A stretch of 64,000 bases of DNA from Penelope pileata (taxonomy: Eukaryota > Chordata > Aves > Galliformes > Cracidae), in the NCBI GenBank assembly GCA_013396635.1, contig WBMW01001659.1:286423-350422 (forward strand), given 5' to 3'. A program made the position numbers and the translations under genes. Below the pieces are notes generated by a model. The model did no database searches. It saw only the letters and a list, made by a program, of their open reading frames with translations, and had not been told where the DNA came from. Positions 1-10,709 of the stretch are shown piece after piece. Numbering within the stretch: the first letter of the stretch is position 1; each line of letters opens with the position of its first letter.

Positions 1-600
1 TCAGCTACCAACAGGTTATGAATAGCAGCTTGCAAGAACAAAACAGCCATCGCCAGTATTCAGACACAAAGCTACAACGGCATTTCAAGTTCTGAAACTG
101 TTTTCAATACCCATGGACAGGACCCCTCCAGACCCCACCTCCCAAAGCCAGGCAGAGCTTGGAGCTGAGCTGATGGGAGCAGGCGGTGGGTGCAGCTCCA
201 GCTCTGCCGCCAGGAGCCCCTCAGCCCCCTCGGCCCAGCAGGGCTTTGCCATCTCCTCCGAGCACAGGGGAATGCTGTGCCCGCTCCTAATTGAGGCTGT
301 GCTGATGACGGCCTCCCCCCATCAGCACCGGCTGTTTGCATTACTGCTCTCTAACAATGTCCCTGTCTCAAAGCACACAAGGAAAAATGTGACCCTTTGC
401 AACTCATCTGCTGGCTAAAATCAGCCATTTCTGGTGGTAACGCATTTCTTAAATGATGTCCAGTGGAGCAGAAAGAGCCTCAAAAACACTTCTCTCGGGA
501 GGGTCATTTGCTCTGACAGCAGCGCTAAGGCAACAGATCTCGCTGTCAGGGCTCCGGCCCTCAGAAGAATCTCTGGATGCAGCACTGCTGCATTATTTCT
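1..600. other. Unique non-coding sequence
   Basis: No repeat family, splice-site pair or protein-like reading frame that I recognise is visible here. Overlapping short open frames exist on both strands but have composition driven by local GC and no family resemblance. The stretch leads into a CpG-rich patch. Confidence 0.4.
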
Positions 601-1500
601 TTCGCTTAAACACCGTTAATTGCCTCCGCAGCACTCTCCGTGGGCAGCAGCGGCTGGGGGTCAGCGCAGGGCGGCTGCTGCCATCCATCCCCACGCACTG
701 CTCATTACGGAGCGGGTCCCCCCCCGAACGGAGCTGAGCGCTGTGCTCCGGGGCTGCGGGAGGGGCAAACCCCGGCCGGGGGGTGCGTGCACCCCACTCC
801 CGCAGCTCGGGCGAGGGGGGTCGGGGGGGGAAGAGAGGCGGCCCCAGAGGGAGCAGAGCGTAGGAACACACAAAACGCTGCGGGATGGAGAGAGCCGGGC
901 CCCCCGGCCCTGTACTGCAACCCTGACGTGGCCCGGGGGGTGTTCAGGCTTCACCCCAGGCCCCGGCTGGGGACGGGAGCACCCGGCTCGGGTCGCCGTC
1001 CCCATGTGCCATAATGACCGAGGCAGGGCGGGGGGAAAAAAACACACGGGGGTGCGCGGAGGGGCAGCACGGGAGCAACAGCGAGCGCCGTGTCTGCACG
1101 TGTCACGGCTCTGCTCGCCGCTCCCTCCCCTGCCCCCAGTCGCTTCGCTGCCACACAGCGGGCGGGGCCGCGACGCGCGGTGACCGCCCCGAGCCCGAGC
1201 CCGGCTGCGGGCAGCGCCCGCGGGGGCCACTGGGCACGGGCGCAGCCGCAGCCTTCGCAGCCATCGCAGAGAGCGCTCACCTGGGGGCCGCCCCTCCCCG
1301 CAGAATGGGCGCAGCGGGGGGGGCACGGCACCGCCTGACCCCACCCCGTGGCCGTCCCCTCCCGCCCGTCCCTGGGGGGACCCCGACGGGCACCGAGCGA
1401 CTGCTGCACCCTGGGTATGTCTGCAGGAACCTGGACCCGCGGGGGTGGGACCTGGAAGGAGCCCCCGCTGCGTCGCGGCTTGGGAAACTGCGCTGATGGA
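600..1500. promoter_or_regulatory. CpG-rich patch (candidate CpG island)
   Basis: The sequence is strongly GC-rich with frequent CG dinucleotides, densest at about 720-860 and 1140-1340. In birds such patches commonly mark promoters or GC-rich exons. I see no TATA box, no convincing start codon and no recognisable product. The long minus-strand open frame across it (661-1647) is Pro/Arg/Gly/Ala-rich and is probably a by-product of high GC. It could be a promoter, a 5' untranslated exon or simply GC-rich intergenic DNA. Confidence 0.45.
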
Positions 1501-2060
1501 AGCTCCAGGCGTGTTTGGTGTTGGGTCGGTGTTTTTTTTCAAAGCAGTTCTCCCACTGGGGAAAGCTAGGAGATGACTCACTCCACATCTTCCAGACCCA
1601 AGGGAAAAAAGAAAATTAAAAAGGAAAAAACAACAACCAAACAACAAAACCCATTCCAGCTATTCCACCCGGTTGCTGTCTGGGTGCCTGCTCGTGCGCT
1701 CACAAGCTCCTACCTCTCGTTGCCCACCCCCGGGAACGTGCCCCCATCCCACCCCCGTGCCCAGCCGGGATGGGCTGTGGCTCTGGGCTTTGCTTGGGGC
1801 TCCTGGGGAGCAAACCCGTTCCCGTGGTTGGCAGTGCCCCAGGGCAGTGCACGGGCCCCAGAGTCATAAGCAGGGGGAGCAGAGGGAAGGTGCTGTGCTG
1901 CCAAAGGTTCTGGGAAGCTCTGAGCATTCCAGGGCAGCACCCAGCGAGGCAGAGCCCGGGGAAAAGATGTGTCCCCCCCGCAGCCCTCTTTGGAGAGTCC
2001 TGAAAGTTGCTTTTACAAAAAGGCAGATGTGGGGGCACCATGTTGGTACGTGAAGGGTGC
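1500..2060. other. Unique sequence with A-rich run
   Basis: An A-rich stretch lies near 1603-1650. The rest shows no gene or repeat that I recognise. Confidence 0.35.
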
Positions 2061-2285
2061 TGGCATGCTGGGCTGGGTGCAGGGCTGTGTGGCTGCCGGG
2101 GTGCACGTGTATGCAGAGGTGTGCGTGGGCACAGGGCTGTGCGTGGCTGCAGGGGTGCATGTAGGAGCTAGAGCGTGTGGGGGGTGCATGGGTGCACGTG
2201 GGAGCTAAAGCATGTACATGTGCAAGGGGTGTGCACGGGTGTGCACGGGTGCAGGGATGCATGTGTGTGCGGCACTCACGCACAG
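2060..2285. repeat. Degenerate GTGCAGGG/GTGCACGG minisatellite
   Basis: The sequence repeatedly returns to GGTGCA-, GTGTGC- and GGGAGCTA-type words in imperfect copies, for example GTGCACGGGTGTGCACGGGT near 2230. This is a degenerate G/T-rich tandem array. Open frames across it on both strands are artefacts of the repeat. Confidence 0.6.
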
Positions 2286-2934
2286 AGGGCAGCTCTCTTC
2301 TGCCAGGCAGGAGCAGGGCTGAGCCCAGCAGCACCGCTCATCTCTGCACATCACCCGTGTGTCCCCAAACACCAAGTGCAGAGCGCAGCATCACATCCCC
2401 AGCAAAACCCACCCGGATCCAAAGCAGCCTCACTTCCCTCTGTTTCCCACCAGCGATTCTTCCTTCCCGTTTCTCCCGGCACTGTCAGCCCGCAGCAGAA
2501 CAGGCTCAGCCCATCCCCCAGCTCCCTGACCCAAGGACTCCTGGTCTCTTTCCCTGGACCCCACGGTGCATCCCCGTGCAGCACCGGCTCCCCAGGGCAG
2601 CCGGCGTGAGACGGCCGCGCTGCAGCGGGTTTGGCAGCGGCTTTGATCCGGAGGAGTTTTCCAGGAGGCAGTGTGAATGGGATGTTTGTCTCACGGCTCT
2701 TCGCAGTTTATCCAGCGAGGTTTTTTCTCAGGGAGTGGCTGGGGCTGGCACTGCCCACGCCAGCTCTGAGGGATGCCATTTGCAGCAACAAAATAAAGGC
2801 AGGGCTCGGGCGCTGCCTGAGCGCACCGCAGCACCTCGGGAAGCCGCCCAGTGCAGAATTTTCCTATGCTTTGGGGCTTTATTGCAAATCTGTGACAAAG
2901 CAGGAGTTTGTCAGACAATTCATTTTAATTCCAG
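2286..2934. other. Unique non-coding sequence
   Basis: Moderately GC-rich sequence with no recognisable gene, repeat or RNA. Reading frames on both strands lack family resemblance. Confidence 0.35.
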
Positions 2935-3066
2935 TATCAAATAAATAAGTAAATAAATAAGGAAAAAATCACTAAACACCTCCAAACTCTGAGCCAAACA
3001 AACAAACAAACAAACAAACAAACAAAAAAAAAAAAAGCCACCAACAACAACAACAACAAAAAAAAC
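2935..3066. repeat. Simple repeats (TAAA)n, (AAAC)n, (CAA)n
   Basis: Three adjacent A-rich microsatellites are directly visible: AAATAAATAAG-type at about 2938-2962, (CAAA)n at about 2995-3024 running into poly-A, and (CAA)n at about 3041-3060. They abut the CpG-rich patch that follows. Confidence 0.9.
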
Positions 3067-3079
3067 CACACCAAAGAAC

Positions 3080-3260
3080 CACCTGGCGCTGGCGCTGACC
3101 CCCGGGCGGGGCCGGGCCGCGCGGAGCCGGGCGGAGCAGGCGCTGAATGCCCCATTCATTCCTGGCGGGGTGGGCGCTGGGGACGCTGGCGCCGGCTCAC
3201 GGGGCGCGGTGCTTCCGTGCCTCCTGGTCGGGGGAGGCCGGCATCGGGGGGCCTCTGTTT
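3080..3260. promoter_or_regulatory. Short CpG-rich patch
   Basis: About 180 bases of dense CG dinucleotides follow directly after the A-rich microsatellites. It is too short for a classical CpG island, and I see no exon or core-promoter motif in it. Confidence 0.3.
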
Positions 3261-5330
3261 GTCCCCACGGGGCTGATGGCTCCCCGGGTTGCAGCACTGA
3301 TTTGATTTGATCCGTCGACCAAAGCAATGATGTGGTATTTTCCCAAGGGAAGAAAATTGGGGGTTTGCCACTGAACGGCTCGAAGAAATGGATTTTATAA
3401 AGCGCACCAGAGCCCATCCTGGATTGCACATCTCAGGATGCACGCGGCCGCCCTGCGCCCTGCTTCCTGCTCACCCGCTTTGTACAGCAGCAAAACAAAC
3501 TCTATCTGATGTTCCAAACAAAATCTGGAGCTTGTTAGAGAAGAAACCCGCAGACTGGGAACCAGGCACTTTTGAGGGCTTGCACAAAGGCTTCATGTGG
3601 GTGTCAGTGACGCGTTCTCTGGGGCCAAATAATCAGGGGCTCCAGATGCACTCGCTGGCTCCTCCACACTGCTTCGCCACCAGTGTCACTGCCCAGCTCC
3701 CAGGATGGGCACACAGCGAGCTCTGTGCAGCGAGGACGATCCCAGCCCAAGTCCCTGGGGGCCACGGGGCTGCAGTGCGGTGCCATCACTGGGTCCTTGG
3801 GTGGGGGTGACGGGAGCCACGGGATCCCCAGCAGTGCTCATGGAACAAGGCGAGCACATCCCAAACGCATCCTGAAGACATCCCGAATACGTCCCAAATG
3901 CATCCTGAAGGCATCAGCCCTGTGCCATCAGCAAGTCAAGTCGTGCGGCAGCTTCTGGTGAGCGCAGCCCCGGCCCCATCCAAACACAACACATGGGATG
4001 GATTAAAAATAAAAATGCCATTAAGTGCTTCCAGAACATGAAGCTTAACAAAAGGGCTGTTGTGCGCGCAGCAGAGGGAACAGCGGGGCGGGAGCGTGCC
4101 AAGCCAGGGCCCCTGGGGGACTCCCCAGGTCCATCCCATCCCACCTCAGATGCATCCCCCCCATTTTCAGCTAGTGCAGGCGGGGTTCGGTTTGTGCCAA
4201 ACATAGGAAATCAGCTTTCCATCGATTGCCATTTCTCCTTATGCATTCTCGCAAGCGCTCATTAAATTTTCATTCAATTATCCTGGGCCGCGCTGCGTTG
4301 GTGGTTTTTCACCCCCATTCTTTCCAGCAGGGACCGTCCTGATGGCCGCCTCCTCCCGGGAGCAGAGCAGGGAGGGGCACGAGGATGCGGGGTGGGGCCG
4401 CAGCAGTTCCTGCGTGCTGGAGCTCGGTGTGCCCAGCTGCAGGGTTAGCTGTGCAGCAGGAGTGACAGTGGGATGATGATGATAATGAATCATTGTTGCT
4501 TGGCACTGCTGATGAGAGGGACGCTAGAAGTGCGAGGTGGCTCTGGAGCCAGCAGAGCAAGCAGCAGTGTGAGGGGGTGGTGCTGATGTCAGTCTCTGCC
4601 TCCATTTCCCCAACTGCAAAGCCAGTGGTGGCACCGTGTCCTCGGCAGGTTCCTCTGCTGGGGCTCATGGTGACGTGCCACCAGCCCCAATCCCGTTGAG
4701 CCCCAGCTCTGAGCACCACGCACTGGACCCACCTGCAGGGCTCACATGTGCCAAACTGTCCCTATGGGCAGCTCAAGGCGGTGCTGTGTGCAGCGTTGCC
4801 AGTGTGTGAGCAGGTGTTTAGTGCTGGGGAGACCCTTGGCTGCTGCTGGTTGGGCAGTACAGGTCCGGGCACGGCAGAGCTGCCCTCCCACCGCACTCAC
4901 CAGTGGCTGCTGCAGGCGGAGGTGGCCCCTGCACAGCATGCAGTGCAGCACTGGAGCCGTGTGCACTGCAGAAGGGCAAAAACGGTGCCCTCTCAGCATC
5001 CCTTACCCCCATGCAGCTCCACCTGCACAGGACCAGGCAATATGCTGCTGCCTGGGGCTCAGCAAGCAGCACGCTGCTGCATTTTAAAGCCAAAAGAGCA
5101 AATCCCATTCAGCCCCAAGCCAGGCTGCGACTCTGCAGCCCTGGGTGGATGTATGCCCCGGGGAGGAGGGACGGGGCATGGGAGGGATCCATCCACACCT
5201 GACACCAGCGAGCACCGGTGGGGCTGGGAGCTCACCATCCCCCCAGCTCCTGTGGCGGTGCCGGTGCTGCCATGGGGACGTGTGCCCCAATGCACGGCAG
5301 CTGTCCTTCCCAGTGCGACCATCTCGCAGC
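3261..5330. other. Unique non-coding sequence
   Basis: About 2 kb without a recognisable gene. A small stepwise repeat with GCATCCTGAAG/CATCCCGAATACGT-type units is visible around 3865-3920. The stretch around 4195-4290 is AT-richer and looks unique. No interspersed repeat was recognised. Confidence 0.35.
3862..3920. repeat. Short tandem repeat, ~20-bp unit
   Basis: Three degenerate copies of a CCCAAACGCATCCTGAAGAC-like unit occur back to back; only the general word pattern is conserved. Confidence 0.5.
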
Positions 5331-5965
5331 GATCTGACACGGGAACCGCGGGGGCTGGGGAGCGGGGAGGGCGGCGGCTGGCTGTGTGGCTCCAAGCGCT
5401 GCGATGGTGCTGGATGCACCAAAAGCAAATGTGTACATAGAAGGGTTCTGTGTCCTTTTTCCCTTGTTGAAAACTAACGAGGCTGGGAGGTGCTCAGAAG
5501 AGCTCCGGGCCGTACCAGCACAGAGCCCCGTCCCGGGGCTGCAGTGGGCTCCTGTCCACCCCCGCCGGGGTCACTCATCCCGGGAGCTCTCCCCTCTTGT
5601 GCCCCTCCAGCACCACCTCCGCACAGCGCATCCCTTTGGCCAACACTAGGGGAAACGCAGAAATCTCCGTGCCCCCGTCCACTCCTGTGCTGGAAAACCC
5701 CTGGGTGAGGGCGCCGGGAGCTCTGCGCGGTGCCACGCGGGGACAGAGCCGTCGTGGGGGGGGGGGGGNCTGTGGCAGAGCGGCTGCGATTACCCGGGCA
5801 CGGCCAGACCCACCCCGCCCCGCTCCCCAGCAGCGGGCTCCTCTCGAGGCCGCGGACGGACCTGGCCGCAGCCGGGGGGCTCCGCGTTGTGCTCCCCCGG
5901 GGGGCGGCGAGCTGGGTGGTCCGGGCGCGGGGCAGCCCCAGCGCTCGGCTGTTCCTTGTTAGGCT
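5330..5965. promoter_or_regulatory. CpG-rich patch with G-run and ambiguous base
   Basis: The CG dinucleotide density is high, especially at 5720-5960. A run of more than ten G ends in an undetermined base at 5769, so this spot was hard to sequence. No exon or TATA element is convincing. The downstream flank (5970-6110) turns abruptly AT-rich. Confidence 0.4.
5769..5769. other. Single undetermined base (N)
   Basis: A lone N follows directly after a long G homopolymer. It either marks a nominal gap or an unresolved base, so the homopolymer length is unreliable. Confidence 0.95.
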
Positions 5966-6645
5966 CTGCACGGTTTGCGGGCACGTAATGGAAGGTGAAT
6001 TCTTGAGGATTTTGCGCTCTTGCCAACCTGAGTTATTTATCCATCCAGGCTTCTTTTTCCATTTTAATTTTTATAATTTGGGGGGGATTCTATTTTGGGC
6101 AATGGCGAAATCAGCAGATTTGCTGCACCTTTGCAACGCTGTTGCAGCCCCCTTGGGACCCCCCCAGCCTTAGGGGGACCCCGTGGGACACCCCCATGGC
6201 TGTGGGAACAGCGGTTGCGTGCACACTTGGGGGGCACCAAGCAGTGCTGGCTGTGTGGGACCTCGTGGTGACACCGGTGGCAGTTAGAGCCGTGGGGCCC
6301 TTGTTAAGCACACGGAGACCCCCAGCCTGCCTAAGGATGGTGGGGAGGAGGTGGCATGGTGACAACTTCCCTATGGGCCCCACTGCTGCCGAGCATCCCC
6401 ATGCCACACAGCAGAGACCAGATGCATGCTTCTGACCACAGGTTTGGTGTTCTGCCCCTCCCCCCTCCCAGCCCGGGGACATCTTACAGCTCATCTGCCG
6501 TTGGGGATATGTCTCCCAGGGTCACCTCCCAGGTCCCTGCATTGTGTCACACCAACCCCCCCCTCCCCCCCGCTGACCCCTACTTGGCTGCTGCATCACA
6601 GCCCCCCCAGTGTGCTGAGAGCTGGGAGGGAGGGATCAAGGTAAT
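5966..6645. other. Unique sequence between GC-rich patches
   Basis: The first 150 bases are AT-rich and non-repetitive and could be a regulatory element. The remainder is GC-rich unique DNA without a recognisable gene. Confidence 0.3.
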
Positions 6646-6647
6646 GA

Positions 6648-6812
6648 GGTGTGACAGTAAAAATAAAGCCATAAAAATAATAAAGTAATAACGTTACAAA
6701 ATAAAATAGTAAAAAAATAACAACTTTGAAAATAAAATAATAAAAACTAAAAGTAGCGGAAAAGAAAATACTAAGAAAAATACTAAAAAAAAAAAAATCA
6801 ACATGCTAAGAA
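6648..6812. repeat. A-rich low-complexity repeat (AAATAA-like)
   Basis: About 160 bases consist almost only of A and T in AAAATAATAAA-type words ending in a poly-A run. This could be a degenerate microsatellite or the tail of an old retroposed copy. No body of a retroposon is recognisable upstream. Confidence 0.8.
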
Positions 6813-6839
6813 GTAAAATAGGAAACCACTAACAAAACC

Positions 6840-7125
6840 CACCCGAAACGCCCGCCGGCGGCAGCGCGCTCCCCGGGGGCGGTGAATCCCCGCGCCCCTC
6901 CCGCGCGCCCTACCCGGCGCTATGGCGCCCCCCGGCGGTCTCGAGCAGCAGCTGCAAGCGCGTGACGTCAGCGCGTGCGTTGTGACGTCATGCGGCACCG
7001 ACCCTATAAGTACTGGAGTATACGAACTATGATGAAGTACGTAACATCGTCTGTAAAATGCATAACGAAGAAGGAAAAATATAGAAAACACAAAACATAA
7101 AATGCTCTGCCTATATAAAGTGCAT
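6840..7125 (+). promoter_or_regulatory. Candidate CpG promoter with two CREs and TATA motifs
   Basis: A CpG-dense block (6840-7000) contains two perfect palindromic cAMP-response elements, TGACGTCA at 6963-6970 and 6983-6990. Their starts are 20 bp apart, about two DNA turns. A TATAAG motif follows at 7005-7010 and a second, stronger TATATAAAG at 7112-7120. TGACGTCA is the established CREB/ATF binding site, and such sites near TATA boxes are typical of cAMP-inducible promoters. The order CRE-CRE-TATA implies transcription on the plus strand, but I cannot identify a downstream exon. The sequence after 7010 becomes AT-rich with no long protein frame. It may drive a non-coding RNA, an untranslated first exon, or nothing at all. 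Confidence 0.45.
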
Positions 7126-7724
7126 GAAATATACACCAAATCTGAGGGCCACCCAAGGGTGCACAGGAAACCCGAGCAGGCACTGCAGCTCAGCACAGGA
7201 CACAGTTGCTGGAACCTTTCCGAGCAGAAAATGGGCCAGATGTCATCTGGGGCTGATACAGGGCTCAGTTGTAAGGAATGGGGAGGGGGACAGGAAAAAA
7301 GAGCCGAGCATGCCTCAAACCCCACAGGTCTTTATAGCTCTGTGCTAGCAGCGTACTTGTGCTCCTAAGCTAACACGAGCCCTTTCTCATAGAACGGTTC
7401 CCTGCTTAGGCTGTGGTCTGTATTTTTTCCATACAGATGGGGATTTGCAAATGAAGAGACAAAATTGCTTTGGCTGGATTCTTTGTGATGCCACCCAAAG
7501 CATTACAGGTTTTAGCAATAGACATAAACAAAGGCCCCGCACAAGGTCTGTCTCACCCAGGTGGCCAGGGGACCTGTGGCCATGCAGCACTGCTTCCCAG
7601 GGAACAGCCCGGGCCCAAGAGGTGCTGGGCTGGGCCCAAGAGGTGCTGGCCACTCCCTTCAGTGGCCCCTACGTGACTTCACCCCTTCCAATCCCAGGAG
7701 AGCACAGGAGCAAACAACTCACCT
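7126..7724. other. Unique sequence downstream of the CRE patch
   Basis: No coding exon can be supported. A 16-bp word (GCCCAAGAGGTGCTGG) occurs twice in near-tandem at about 7612-7650. The 88-residue plus-strand frame starting at 7102 has no recognisable features. Confidence 0.35.
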
Positions 7725-7798
7725 GCGCTCCCTGGGCAGCCACAGCCCTGCACCAGGTGCTGCATCACCAGCGCAGGCCGTGACCTAACAGTTCCCCT
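7725..7798 (-). mobile_element. Short LTR-like fragment
   Basis: About 70 bases resemble the end of the LTR-like segment at 48560-48860: both have a GGGCAGCCAC block, then CACCAGGTGCT, CATCAC, CAGGCC and TGACCT in the same order and spacing. The rest of the element is not recognisable on either side. The match could also mean another shared repeat family. Confidence 0.45.
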
Positions 7799-7800
7799 AC

Positions 7801-7982
7801 CGATGGGGATGGGATGGGGATGGGATGGGAATGGTGATGGGTGCGGGAGAGGGAGAGAGTTGGGAATATGGTAGGGATGGGGACAGAGATGAGATGGGGC
7901 TGCAAATGGGGATGGAGATGGGGTGGGTTGGGATTGGGGATGGAGATGGGATAGAGATAAGGATGGGATGGGGATGGGATGT
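7801..7982. repeat. GGGATGG minisatellite
   Basis: Tandem GGGATGG/GGGGATGG units with occasional GAGAT variants are directly visible. Similar words recur at 8870-8919 and 9205-9245 and in other arrays of the window. Confidence 0.85.
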
Positions 7983-8199
7983 GTGTGGCCAGGACTGTAA
8001 TTAATCTTGTTTCGACAAAACAAAAGTGATGTCCCCTGCTCTGCTAAAAGCCGCCTCCTGCAGAGCGTCAGGTGCTCAAGGAGCGAAGTGCTGTGTGGCA
8101 AATGTGCGCAGAGAGGAAGAGGAGGACACAGCTCAGGCTGACCCCATCACTTCTAACACGAAGAGGAGAAGTACGTGTATGTATACAGCTTTATTGCCG

Positions 8200-8500
8200 T
8201 GCCTGTCGCACGCTCGGACGTGTGCTGTCAGCCCTCTCACCCCACTGCTCCCCCGCTCCATCCCCAGCCCCGCGGCGGCCCGGGGCGGGATCGTCCCCCG
8301 GTTCCGCTCCCGAAGCGGAGCTGCTCCCATGCCGAGCTGCAGGGGGCGCTGTGCGCCGGGAAACGGCTCCGAGCCCGGCGCCGCGGCTCCGTGCGGGAAA
8401 CGAACCGCGGGAATCTCGGGAGCGGGGGGGCTCGCTTCGTCCCGCTGCTCCAGCTCCTGCCCAGCGACGTGGGCGGGGATCCGGGGAGGTGCTCGGTGAC
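8200..8500. promoter_or_regulatory. CpG-rich patch (candidate CpG island)
   Basis: About 300 bases with dense CG dinucleotides. It holds a strong CTCF-like core. No exon is recognisable. The open frames across it are Arg/Ala/Pro-rich, as expected from composition alone. Confidence 0.4.
8333..8352 (+). promoter_or_regulatory. CTCF-like binding motif
   Basis: The sequence CTGCAGGGGGCGCTGTG matches the conserved core of the vertebrate CTCF consensus (CCASYAGRKGGCRS), with an intact AGGGGGCGCT block. CTCF acts as an insulator and loop-anchor protein. Occupancy cannot be judged from sequence. Confidence 0.5.
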
Positions 8501-8502
8501 AT

Positions 8503-8870
8503 GCATGGTGGGGACGTCCCCAAAAAGGGGACGTGGGGACAGGTCCATGATGGGGGACGTGTCACAGCTACTCACAGAGCACCGCAGCCCCAGAGACATC
8601 AGCCTACAGAAACACACCCAAAGTGCAGCAGAGCGAGCAGGGATTTGTGGCATGCTTCAGGCACAGTTGTGTGGTACGTAATGGGGGAGGAAGGCAGGAA
8701 GCCAGACTCCACCAGCGGAGAACAAGTAATGGGTTTCCTGTGAAGAGACAAGCTGCAGCCCCTTGGCGCGGAGCAGGGATTAGCTGGGAGATTGACCCGA
8801 TGGACTGGGGGGGTTCTGTGATGTGGGGGTAAAAGAAATACAGCACAGCCAGTGGTGTCCTCTAACGGGG
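8503..8870. other. Unique non-coding sequence
   Basis: No gene, RNA or interspersed repeat is recognisable between the CpG-rich patch and the following GATGG array. Confidence 0.3.
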
Positions 8871-8871
8871 T

Positions 8872-8919
8872 AGGGATGGGATGGGATGGAAATGGAGACG
8901 TGGGTGGGGTGGGATGGAA
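8872..8919. repeat. GGGATGG array, left part
   Basis: GGGATGG-type units run up to the 3' end of the CR1 fragment that follows. The same array continues after the CR1 from about 9205. Confidence 0.75.
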
Positions 8920-9204
8920 ATTGTAGAACCGTAGAATGGTTTGGACTGGGCCTCGTGGCCCCAAGCCCCACCCCTGCCTTGGGCTGGGTGCCCCCAGCTC
9001 AGCTGCCCAGGGCCCATCCATGGCCTTGGGCACCTCCAGGGATGGGCACCCACAGCTCTGGGCAGTGCCAGGGCCTCACCTTCCTCAGGGTAAAAAATTT
9101 CTCCCTAACATCTAACCCAAATCCCCCTTTTTTCTAACACCATTCACCCTTGTCCCATCACTACCCACCTGCATAACAAGTTGCAATCCCTCCTGAAATG
9201 AGGA
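8920..9204 (-). mobile_element. CR1 LINE fragment (3' end)
   Basis: On the plus strand the segment begins with TAGAACCGTAGAATGG, the reverse complement of the CR1 3' tail. It continues with diverged CR1 landmarks: GCCCATCCATGGCCTTGGGCACC, then CTCCAGGGATGGGCACC and TTTCTCCCTAACATCTAACC. It is a 5'-truncated, non-coding copy on the minus strand. It sits inside a GGGATGG array, with TGGGATGGAA at both edges (8910-8919 and 9205-9214). This could be a target-site duplication or just the repeat unit. Confidence 0.85.
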
Positions 9205-9250
9205 TGGGATGGAATGGGGATGGGGTGGGGACGGGGTGGGGTGGGGCTGC
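9205..9250. repeat. GGGATGG array, right part
   Basis: GGATGGGATGGAATGGGGATGG-type words resume directly after the CR1 copy and drift into GGGGTGGGG units. Confidence 0.75.
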
Positions 9251-10690
9251 ACAGCACCAGTGGTGGGAGAGGGGTGAGGCCTGAGGAGGAAGCCCAGCTC
9301 CGAGGTTGGTCCCAGCGCTGTGCATGATTCCCAGATCCCAGGCACAGGATATTCTGGAGCAGCTCCGGCCCCACTGCAGTGGGGCGCAGGCGGCTGCTGG
9401 CAGCGGGCAGGGGGAAGGTCCTGGGGAGGTTCCCAAGGCCTTCGTTGGTGATAAGATCCGGGGACACCATGGTCCCGCTCCCTCTGTGCAGCCAATAAAT
9501 GGGGCCAGCACCTGGGGGGCCCCATATGTGCAGGCACCCTGAGCACGCACTGTGGGGCTGGGGGCAGCGGGAGGAGGGGTTTCTGCAGGCAGGGACACCC
9601 ATAAAGCTGCTGAGAACGGGGTTTGACTGGGGGGAAATGGGAATGTAAGCTTCATCCTGCCTTGGCGCTGGGAAACGGGACAGGGCTGAGTGCAGTGCTT
9701 CAATCTGGACCCTGAAGTGGGTCTGTAAATTGCACTCAGGTACGCTGGGTGTGGAAATGCCAGCTCAGACAAGGTGTAAAATCATTTTAAGCAACCGGTG
9801 TGAAAGATTCTGATCTGTGGGGGAAAAAGATTTTTTTTTTTCCCTTTCCTAACAAGTTTGGTGAACAAAACAGAAATTCACAAAAGGTTAAACATGACAT
9901 GGCCCTGCCTAGCTCTGGCAGCACCCCAAAATGTCGCCAGTGGCTGATCAGCACCCCAACACCAGCACAGCACCAGCACCGTGGGGCCCCGCGGCTGGGA
10001 TCCTCCCTTTCACCCATTACAAAGCTTAAAATAATAATAAAAAACCTTAAAAGTGCATTTGGCTGTTTTCCTCCCACATAATTGGGGCATACAGTGGAGT
10101 GTGCTGAGGTGAGGCGATGCCCATGGGGACGTTGGAGACAGTGTCATCTCCATGTGGCATTACCTCAGGGCCGCACTGGGTGACACCGCACTGTTAGAGG
10201 ACCCAGCGAGAGCTGCACAGCCCTGTGGGCACACGGATGGGTGTCTTTTTTTCCCTTAAGTTTGCAAAATCCATGCTCTTTGCAGGCCAAGTGCCCGAGC
10301 ATCACTGCAAAATGGCGACTCAATTCCACAGTGTTGACTTGATTGGCCATCAGAGTGTGACTGCAATGCTGTGCCTCATCCCGTGGCTTCCGCACCAGCG
10401 CCTCGTGCCCCTCCGTCCAGCCCTGTAAATCCCCCATCTGACCTGCTGCTGTTTGGGGTCATCCGGGGACATCTGGGCTCAAAGTGATCACTCGCTGCCG
10501 TCATCCCGCCGGCTGCTGCCCGCAGCTCCACACCCCCCAGCCATGCCCAGCCCGTGCTGGGGGGCTTCACCCCCCAGGTAGAGCCCTCTGCCTGCTGCTG
10601 AAATGGGGACACTGAGCCAGACACAGCTCTGTGCTGCCAGTTTTTCTGGAAGCTGACAAGTTTTGCACCACCTAAGAGCAACCCATTGAA
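9251..10690. other. Unique non-coding sequence
   Basis: No gene or interspersed repeat is recognised. Open frames on both strands around 9100-9770 overlap the CR1 and its flank and have no family features. Confidence 0.35.
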
Positions 10691-10709
10691 GTGTTTAACC
10701 GCCGTAAGA

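Noticed and set aside
661..1647. 328-codon minus-strand open frame
   Set aside because: It runs through a CpG-rich patch where stop codons are rare, is Pro/Arg/Gly/Ala-rich, and several other frames are open over the same bases. No domain or family resemblance.
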